A stretch of DNA of 37,545 bases, taken from Betaproteobacteria bacterium. GTDB taxonomy: Bacteria > Pseudomonadota > Gammaproteobacteria > Burkholderiales > SG8-39. The notes beneath the pieces are model-generated. The model saw nothing but the letters and a program-made list of their open reading frames with translations, was not told where the DNA came from and made no database searches. The stretch's first letter is position 1. Each line of letters begins with the position of its first letter. The stretch is taken from positions 1-37,545 of the forward strand of contig CANJXQ010000022.1 in NCBI GenBank assembly GCA_947478805.1, in the 5' to 3' direction. This document shows, piece after piece, positions 32,353 to 37,545 of this stretch. Both the position numbers and the translations under genes were made by a program.

Positions 32353-33270
32353 TTGCCGATTGAGCGTGTTTCACCCGAATGCACACGGTTCGTCGATCTC
32401 GACGCGGAAGTTGAATGGATTGCCGATGGCTTGGGCGCCGATGGCTCCGCCAATGGCATCCCCTGGCTGCCCTCCGAAGGCCCGGTGTGGGTGAAGGAGG
32501 GGGGCTACCTCTTATTCAGCGATATCGGCAAGAGCCAGCGCATGAAGTGGTCGCGCGCGGGCGGGCTCTCGATGGAGGCCAACGACACCAATCATGGAAA
32601 TGGCATGACCCGCGACCTTGATGGTCGGCTCATCGTCTGCCAGCAGGGCGGCAAGCGGGTGGTGCGCATCGAGCATGATGGCAAGACCACTGTCGTTGCC
32701 GACCGCTACAAGGGCAAGCGCTTGAGCCGCCCCAATGACGTCGTGGTGAAATCGGATGGATCCATCTACTTTACTGATCCGCTCACGCCGGCGTTCTACG
32801 GCGCGGAGCTTGATTTTGCGGGTGTGTACCGAGTCTCGCCGGATTTGAAGGAAATTACGCTCGTCACACCTGACATCAAGGGCCCCAACGGCCTTTGCTT
32901 CTCGCCCAGTGAGCAGATTCTCTACATCAACGACTCGGTGCTCAAGCACATTCACGCGTTCGACGTGAGTGCCGATGGCAGCATTGCCAACGGACGCATC
33001 ATCTGTTACTTGGCAGACGAGCGTCTCGGCAAGCCCGACGGCATGAAGGTTGACCTTGACGGCAATATCTACTGCACCGGCCCGGGCGGTGTGTGGTTCA
33101 TGGATGCCACGGGCAGGCATATCGGAACAATCGCTTTGGGGGGTGGCCGACACGCGACAAACATCGGCTGGGGTGGCGACGACTGGAAGACGCTATTCAT
33201 TACCTGCTATCACGAAATGGGGTGCATCCGGATGAAGATACCCGGGGTGCCTGTACCCAGAAAGCTATAG
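32353..33270 (+). CDS. SMP-30/gluconolactonase/LRE-family protein, paralogue of the 27986-28996 product
   Basis: Predicted 305 residues. It starts at TTG 32353, five bases after the strong SD AGGGAGG (32341-32347). Metal-site residues are all present: SEGPVW, RLSRPNDVVV, GPNGLCFSP and PDGMKVD. By eye, well over half of the residues match the paralogue at 27986, including the shared CTGPGGVW and DWKTLFIT/DWRTLFIT ends, but the Ser-rich N-terminal extension is missing. Likely a lactonase or related hydrolase in the cytoplasm. Its stop is 5 bp from the end of the convergent thrH gene. Confidence 0.9.
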   Translation: MPIERVSPECTRFVDLDAEVEWIADGLGADGSANGIPWLPSEGPVWVKEGGYLLFSDIGKSQRMKWSRAGGLSMEANDTNHGNGMTRDLDGRLIVCQQGGKRVVRIEHDGKTTVVADRYKGKRLSRPNDVVVKSDGSIYFTDPLTPAFYGAELDFAGVYRVSPDLKEITLVTPDIKGPNGLCFSPSEQILYINDSVLKHIHAFDVSADGSIANGRIICYLADERLGKPDGMKVDLDGNIYCTGPGGVWFMDATGRHIGTIALGGGRHATNIGWGGDDWKTLFITCYHEMGCIRMKIPGVPVPRKL

Positions 33271-33275
33271 AGGCA

Positions 33276-33899
33276 TCAGTCCCGGAAGCCGGGCAGCTTG
33301 GCCGCGGCGCGATCAATCTCGGCCCGCAGGTCGTTGTAGGTGCGCACCACCGGGAACTGCGGGAACTCGCGCACCACGTTTTCCGGCGGATGCATGAGGA
33401 TGCCGGCGTCGGCCTCCAGCAGCATGCTTGTGTCGTTGTAGGAATCGCCCGCCGCGATGACCTTGAAGTTCAATCCTTTGAAGGCGCGCACTGCGGCGCG
33501 CTTCTGGTCGGGCATGCGCAGGCGGTAGCCGGTCAGCATGCCCTTGGCGTCGGTTTCCAGGCGATGGCACATGAGCGTGGGCATGCCCATTTGCGCGACC
33601 AGCGGGGCGGCAAATTCGTAGAAGGTGTCGGAGAGGATGACCACCTGGTAGCGGCTGCGCAGCCCGTCGAGGAAGTCCTTGCAGCCCTCCATCGGTCCCA
33701 TGCCGGCAATCACTTTCTGGATATCGGGCAGGCCCAGCTTGTGCTCGGCGAGGATGCCCAGCCGGTAGCGCATCAGCTTGTCGTAATCGGGTTCGTCGCG
33801 CGTGGTGCGGCGCAGCGCCGGAATGCCGGTGCGTTCCGCGAAGGTGATCCAGATCTCCGGGACCAGCACACCTTCCATATCCAGACAAACGATTTGCAC
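33276..33899 (-). CDS. thrH: ThrH-type bifunctional phosphoserine phosphatase/homoserine phosphotransferase
   Basis: Predicted 207-residue HAD-superfamily enzyme, the normal length for ThrH. It starts at GTG 33899 with AAGGA eight bases upstream. The nucleophile motif is [14 protein letters not shown] (D7), followed by [10 protein letters not shown] (motif II), a Lys in motif III, and [12 protein letters not shown] (motif IV). The close match in order and wording to Pseudomonas ThrH (as remembered) supports the name. It hydrolyses phosphoserine and can transfer phosphate to homoserine. This is an amino-acid metabolism gene of core type within the accessory stretch; it is single, divergent from the next TctC gene. 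Confidence 0.93.
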   Translation of the reverse strand: MQIVCLDMEGVLVPEIWITFAERTGIPALRRTTRDEPDYDKLMRYRLGILAEHKLGLPDIQKVIAGMGPMEGCKDFLDGLRSRYQVVILSDTFYEFAAPLVAQMGMPTLMCHRLETDAKGMLTGYRLRMPDQKRAAVRAFKGLNFKVIAAGDSYNDTSMLLEADAGILMHPPENVVREFPQFPVVRTYNDLRAEIDRAAAKLPGFRD

Positions 33900-33950
33900 A
33901 ACGTGATCCTTGGCTCAGGCTTTGCGAAGCGACAATTTTACACGGCCAGG

Positions 33951-33990
33951 ACGGGGCGGATCAGGGGCGCTACCCCGTTTCATTTATTCG
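33951..33990 (+). repeat. Diverged GGGG-11-GGGG/CCCC hairpin element, copy 4
   Basis: GGGG blocks at 33953-33956 and 33964-33967 are again 11 bp apart, followed by a 5-nt loop and CCCC (33973-33976), then GTTTCATTTATTCGG, resembling the tail of copy 3 (TTCATTTGTTAAATAGG). The flanking A and T bases are less conserved than in the other copies. It lies about 100-140 bp upstream of the TctC start at 34092, in the same relative orientation. Confidence 0.4.
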
Positions 33991-34091
33991 GTGTTAATGC
34001 GGATGGGTTAATCTTGCCCCGTTGGTGCCTCAGCGGCGCGTCTGTCAGCGGCATTGTCACACTCAGGGATCGATCAATTCGGGAGGAATGA

Positions 34092-35069
34092 ATGAATGTT
34101 TCGCGATGCATGTCGTTGCTCGGCGTGGCGTTGGCGAGCCTGTCAATGACTACTGCCCTGGCACAGGGGACCGCGGCCTTCCCGCAGCGCCCGGTGAAGA
34201 TTGTCGTGCCCGTGGCCGCAGGCGGGGGGTCGGACCTGATGGCCCGCCATATTGCCGAACGGCTTGGCCCACTGCTTGCCCAATCGGTGATCGTCGAGAA
34301 CCGCGTGGGCGCCAATTCCGTGCTGGCCGCCCAATATGCACTCTCGCAGCCCGCTGACGGCCATACCGTCATGATGACCAATTCGGTGATGGCTCTACGC
34401 ACTGCGCTCCCCAATTCGCCCTATGACCTGCGCAAGGACTTCGATCCCGTCATCCAAGTCGGCAACGGCACCTACATCCTCTACGTCAACGCCAACCTGC
34501 CGGTAAAGAATGTCAAGGAGCTCATCACCTATGCCCGGGCCAATCCGGGCAAGATGAATTTCTCTTCCATTGGCGTGGGCACGGCGGTTCACCTCTGTGT
34601 CGAGCTACTGGCCATGCGCGGGGGCTTCACCATGACGCACATTCCTTACAGCGGCTCGACCACATCCATTGCCGCGGTGATGAGCGGCGATGTGCAGGCT
34701 TCAGTCGATGCGCTGGCGGTGCTCAGGGGGCAGATCGACGCCGGCAAGTTGCGCGTGCTGGCCGTGACCTCGGCCAAGCGCTGGGAACTCGCGCCCGAAT
34801 GGCCCGGCATGGAGGAGGCGGGCGTGCCGAACTACGACGTCACCTTTTGGATCGCTTTTGCGGTGAAGGCAGGCACGCCTGCGTCCATCAACAACAAGCT
34901 GAGCGCCGACATCGGACGCGTGTTGCAGGACCCGGGCGTGAAGGACTACATCCGCAAGCTGGGCACCAGCGTCACGGGCACGCCGGCTGCCGAATTGGCC
35001 AGGATCACCGCGCGCGAAGTGCAGACCTGGTCCGACGTGATCAAGAGCGCCAACATCAAGCTGGAATAG
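34092..35069 (+). CDS. TctC/Bug-family substrate-binding protein
   Basis: Predicted 325 residues. ATG 34092 sits five bases after GGAGG (34082-34086) in a run of overlapping ATGs (34088, 34092, 34096), of which only this one opens the long frame. The signal peptide core is MSLLGVALASLSMTTA, cut near LAQ. The binding loop PVAAGGGSDLMARHI and VIVENRVGANSV are typical. It leads the last + strand run: TctC, luciferase-like monooxygenase, TctC, TctC. It is closest in style to the protein at 20692 (ENRVGA) rather than the 7885-type subgroup. Confidence 0.92.
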   Translation: MNVSRCMSLLGVALASLSMTTALAQGTAAFPQRPVKIVVPVAAGGGSDLMARHIAERLGPLLAQSVIVENRVGANSVLAAQYALSQPADGHTVMMTNSVMALRTALPNSPYDLRKDFDPVIQVGNGTYILYVNANLPVKNVKELITYARANPGKMNFSSIGVGTAVHLCVELLAMRGGFTMTHIPYSGSTTSIAAVMSGDVQASVDALAVLRGQIDAGKLRVLAVTSAKRWELAPEWPGMEEAGVPNYDVTFWIAFAVKAGTPASINNKLSADIGRVLQDPGVKDYIRKLGTSVTGTPAAELARITAREVQTWSDVIKSANIKLE

Positions 35070-35117
35070 CGCGGGCCACGTACAGGGAACCGCGCGGCAA
35101 ACGGGCGCGACACGACC

Positions 35118-36200
35118 ATGAATAGCGCCAGTAGCAAACGTGAATCTCCGCCTGGTGCCACAGGCGAAGGGAAGCTGCCGCTGCGTTGCGGCGTCATCTT
35201 CTCCGGGGACGAGCACGCCCCCTGGCTGGAATACGTGCGCATGGCCGGGCAGTGCGGCTTTCACGCGCTCGGCATCGGCGACTCGCCGGCTGTTTACCCC
35301 GACACCTACATGCGCGCCACCGTCGCAGCGGCACTGGCACCGACCCTGCGCATCGGCCCCATGGTGACCAACCCGCTACTGCGGCATCCGGTCTCGACCG
35401 CATGCAGCGCTGCCACGCTTGAGAGCCTCGCCCCCGGACGCTCGTTCGTTGCCATCGGCAGCGGAAATAGCGCAGCCGACAATGCCGGCGTGAAACCCGC
35501 TACCGTGGCGTACCTCGAAGGCTACGCCCGGACCCTCAAGCAACTGCTTGTCACCGGTGCGGCGGAGTGGGAGGGGGCGATGGTGAGCTTCGCCTTGAAG
35601 AGCCCTGATGTCCCCGTGCATGTGGCCGGCTCGGGTCCGCGAATGCTGCAGATGGCGGGGCGCACGGGCGATGGCGTCGTCGTCGGTTCCGGCATTGGCG
35701 CGGCGGGCGTGGAGTTCGCGCTCACGCACATCGCCAAGGGCGCTGCCGAATCCGGGCGCAGGCTCGAGGACCTCGAGGTCTCCTTCCTCGTCTACGGTAG
35801 CCTCGCCCCGACCGATGAGGAGGCGTTCGCCGCAATCGCCAACAGCATGGTGACCAAGGTGCGTTCCACCTACAAGACGGAGGCCACTATCCGTTCGTTG
35901 CCGCGTGCGCTTCAGGCCGATGCACGCGAGGTCACCCAGCGCTACAACGCACTGCATCACGCCGACTTCACTTATGAGCCGCACACGAAGCTTGCGCGCC
36001 AGTACCCGGAGCTCATGCAGTATGTCGCCGAGCGCAACATCATCATGGGGTCGCCCGAGACCGTGCTCAAGCGTCTTCGCGCCGTCCACGACAGGGGTGT
36101 GCGTAACCTGTGGATCGTCCCACGCATCGCCGACAAGCCGATGTATCTGAAGCTCTGGGGAGAGCGCGTGGCGCCCTGGCTGGCGGCAAGAAATGCATGA
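35118..36200 (+). CDS. Luciferase-like (LLM class) flavin/F420-dependent oxidoreductase
   Basis: Predicted 360 residues; ATG 35118 has no strong SD and an early in-frame alternative is not obvious. The luciferase-like barrel shows EYVRMAGQCGFHALGIGDS, LRIGPMVTNPLLRHP, the LAPGRSFVAIGSGNSA turn, and VPVHVAGSGPRMLQMAGRTGDGVVVGSG, the flavin-binding region. This pattern resembles the methylene-tetrahydromethanopterin-reductase-like branch more than the enzyme at 6189-7244, so the two are not recent duplicates. It lies between two TctC genes (48-bp and about 90-bp gaps), so it probably handles the compound these bind. Confidence 0.87.
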   Translation: MNSASSKRESPPGATGEGKLPLRCGVIFSGDEHAPWLEYVRMAGQCGFHALGIGDSPAVYPDTYMRATVAAALAPTLRIGPMVTNPLLRHPVSTACSAATLESLAPGRSFVAIGSGNSAADNAGVKPATVAYLEGYARTLKQLLVTGAAEWEGAMVSFALKSPDVPVHVAGSGPRMLQMAGRTGDGVVVGSGIGAAGVEFALTHIAKGAAESGRRLEDLEVSFLVYGSLAPTDEEAFAAIANSMVTKVRSTYKTEATIRSLPRALQADAREVTQRYNALHHADFTYEPHTKLARQYPELMQYVAERNIIMGSPETVLKRLRAVHDRGVRNLWIVPRIADKPMYLKLWGERVAPWLAARNA

Positions 36201-36289
36201 ATGCGGTATTTCCGCCAATGACTAAGCGACTGGAGGGGGCGGCGTGACCCAACCTATTCGCCCCCTATTACTTGACTTGGAGGCCCACC

Positions 36290-37279
36290 ATGAACCTTAT
36301 CTCAATCGTCCGTAGCGCCGCCCTGACGCTCGCCACGTTCTTCGCGGTAGCCATGTTGTCGCCGTCGGCCCTGGCCCAGACCTGGCCATCGAGACCAATC
36401 AAGCTGATGGTGACCTTCGGCCCGGGCAGCGGCACAGATATCATCGCGCGCGTGATCGCCGAGGGGCTGGCCGAGCATCTCAAAGTGCCGGTGGTGGTCG
36501 AAAACCGCGAAGGTGCGGGCGGCGTGGTCGGCGTCAAGGTGGCCATGGCACAGCCGGCCGACGGCTACACGCTGGTGGCGATCGCCAATACCTTCCTAAT
36601 CGCGCCGCAACTCTTCAAGACCATGCCCTACGACCCGACGCGCGACTTCACGCCGCTGGCGCGCGTCGCCTCCATGCCCATGGCCCTGGTCGTCGGCGCG
36701 CAGTCGCCCTTCAAGACCATGAAAGACCTGACCGATTACATCAAGGCCAATCCCGGCAAGACCAGTTTCGCCACCTCGGGCAAAGGCGCCCAGAGCCACC
36801 TCGAGATCGAGTACGTGAAGCAGCAACTCGGCCTCAACAGCGTGGACATCCCGTACAAAAACACCGGTGGCGCCATCACCGACACCATGGGCGGCCTCGT
36901 CACCTTTTACATGACGGTGTTCCCCGCGGTCACGCCGAATCTCACGTCGGGCAAGCTGCGCGCGCTGGCCGTCGGCGCGCCCGCGCGCCTGCCGGGCTTT
37001 CCGGACATCCCGACCTACATCGAGGCCACGGGCATTGCCGAATACGTGCCCACTGCATGGTTCGGTTACGCCGTGCTGAACGGTACGCCGGCCGACATCG
37101 TTGCGAAGCTGAATGAAGGCATCGTAGCCGCAACCAACCAGCCGCGCGTGCGCGAAAAAATCCAGGGCGTTGGCGCCAGCGTGAGCATTGCGCAGTCCCG
37201 TGAGCTAGCCGCGCAAATGCGCACCGAGGCGGACCGCTGGAGCAACCTCGTCAACGCACTCGGGATGCGTACGGACTGA
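36290..37279 (+). CDS. TctC/Bug-family substrate-binding protein
   Basis: Predicted 329 residues. ATG 36290 is chosen over an in-frame start at 36272 because GGAGG (36278-36282) lies just before it. The signal peptide (core TLATFFAVAMLSPSA) is cut near LAQ, and TWPSRPIKLMV follows. The binding loop TFGPGSGTDIIARVI has the Asp; VVVENREGAGGVVG and ADGYTLVAIANT are typical. It follows the monooxygenase gene and precedes another TctC gene by 49 bp, making three binding-protein genes in under 4 kb. Confidence 0.93.
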   Translation: MNLISIVRSAALTLATFFAVAMLSPSALAQTWPSRPIKLMVTFGPGSGTDIIARVIAEGLAEHLKVPVVVENREGAGGVVGVKVAMAQPADGYTLVAIANTFLIAPQLFKTMPYDPTRDFTPLARVASMPMALVVGAQSPFKTMKDLTDYIKANPGKTSFATSGKGAQSHLEIEYVKQQLGLNSVDIPYKNTGGAITDTMGGLVTFYMTVFPAVTPNLTSGKLRALAVGAPARLPGFPDIPTYIEATGIAEYVPTAWFGYAVLNGTPADIVAKLNEGIVAATNQPRVREKIQGVGASVSIAQSRELAAQMRTEADRWSNLVNALGMRTD

Positions 37280-37328
37280 CCGGTATGCGAACAACTTTTC
37301 GTAAACATTGTTATTGGAGGAAGGCATC

Positions 37329-37545
37329 ATGAAACGCAACTTGTCATGGAGAACGTTTCTGGGCTTGGCCGGTATGCTTGTCCCATTGCTCTTTGCTGCA
37401 TACGCGCAGGCCCAGACCTTCCCGACCAAACCCATCCGGGTGCTCATTGGCTTTCCGGCAGGCTCGTCGCTGGACATCGTGGGCCGGGCGCTGGCACCGC
37501 ATATGCAAAAGGAGCTCGGCCAGCCCATCGTCATCGAGATACGCA
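37329..37545 (+). CDS. TctC/Bug-family substrate-binding protein, 3'-truncated by window edge
   Basis: Only the first 72 codons are in the window. ATG 37329 follows a GGAGG; the signal peptide (core LGLAGMLVPLLFAAYAQ) is cut near AQAQ, then TFPTKPIRVLI and the binding loop GFPAGSSLDIVGRAL with its Asp, and the start of GQPIVIEIR. The frame is open to the end of the window. It is the tenth member of the family here. Confidence 0.9.
   Translation, partial: MKRNLSWRTFLGLAGMLVPLLFAAYAQAQTFPTKPIRVLIGFPAGSSLDIVGRALAPHMQKELGQPIVIEIR

Noticed and set aside
1-37545. tRNA, rRNA, CRISPR array, transposase or integrase
   Set aside because: No cloverleaf-like sequence, conserved rRNA stretch, regularly spaced repeats or transposase motif was recognised; a dedicated scan (tRNAscan-SE, Infernal, ISEScan) was not possible here.

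Overview
This is a GC-rich, densely coded chromosomal window of betaproteobacterial type, most likely Burkholderiales or an uncultured relative. The main evidence is ten genes for TctC/Bug-family periplasmic solute-binding proteins (the Bordetella uptake gene family). Two iron-type ABC solute-binding proteins, a ThrH-type phosphatase and an ExoIII-type nuclease fit the same assignment. The organism is inferred from gene content only. No rRNA, tRNA, CRISPR array, transposase or complete insertion sequence was recognised. Many genes use GTG or TTG starts supported by good Shine-Dalgarno (SD) sequences.

Layout. 1-2819: the end of an ABC-type binding protein, a response regulator, a truncated SDR remnant and a second ABC-type binding protein. 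3028-7244 (+): a compact set of cupin-like protein, PaaK-like CoA ligase, amidohydrolase-2 protein and luciferase-like flavin monooxygenase. 7326-9959 (-): two TctC proteins and a small cupin. 10177-13697 (-): TctC, GMC oxidoreductase and SDR. 13941-19366: a second bicupin-like gene, an MFS exporter, a TctC gene, exonuclease III and a class C beta-lactamase-fold hydrolase. 19505-25122: a TauD-like dioxygenase (-), then a + strand run of TctC, SDR, crotonase, thiolase-like protein and DUF35 Zn-ribbon/OB protein. 25177-28996 (-): SMP-30 lactonase, acyl-CoA ligase and TctC. 29055-33899: esterase with a possible coupled upstream peptide, a second TauD, TctC, a second SMP-30, and thrH. 34092-37545 (+): TctC, luciferase-like monooxygenase, TctC and a further truncated TctC.

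Reading as a whole. The window looks like an accessory catabolic region. Organic acids would be captured in the periplasm by many different binding proteins. In the cytoplasm they would be processed by CoA activation (two ligases), a beta-oxidation or retro-aldol type module (SDR, crotonase, thiolase-like plus DUF35), and oxygenases, lactonases, esterases and hydrolases. No transporter membrane subunit (TctA/TctB or ABC permease/ATPase) is present, so the binding proteins must use membrane partners encoded elsewhere or act as sensors. Several families occur twice (SMP-30, TauD, bicupin, luciferase-like, SDR, CoA ligase), which suggests build-up by duplication or repeated acquisition.

The least expected signal is a short intergenic element seen four times (near 13850, 21675, 24660 and 33965). 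It has two GGGG blocks spaced 11 bp apart followed by a CCCC block that can pair with either. It lies ahead of four unrelated genes in the same relative orientation. Other points of interest are a crotonase lacking both catalytic glutamates beside a thiolase-like/DUF35 pair, an amidohydrolase lacking the HxH metal motif, and the separation of binding proteins from transporter bodies.
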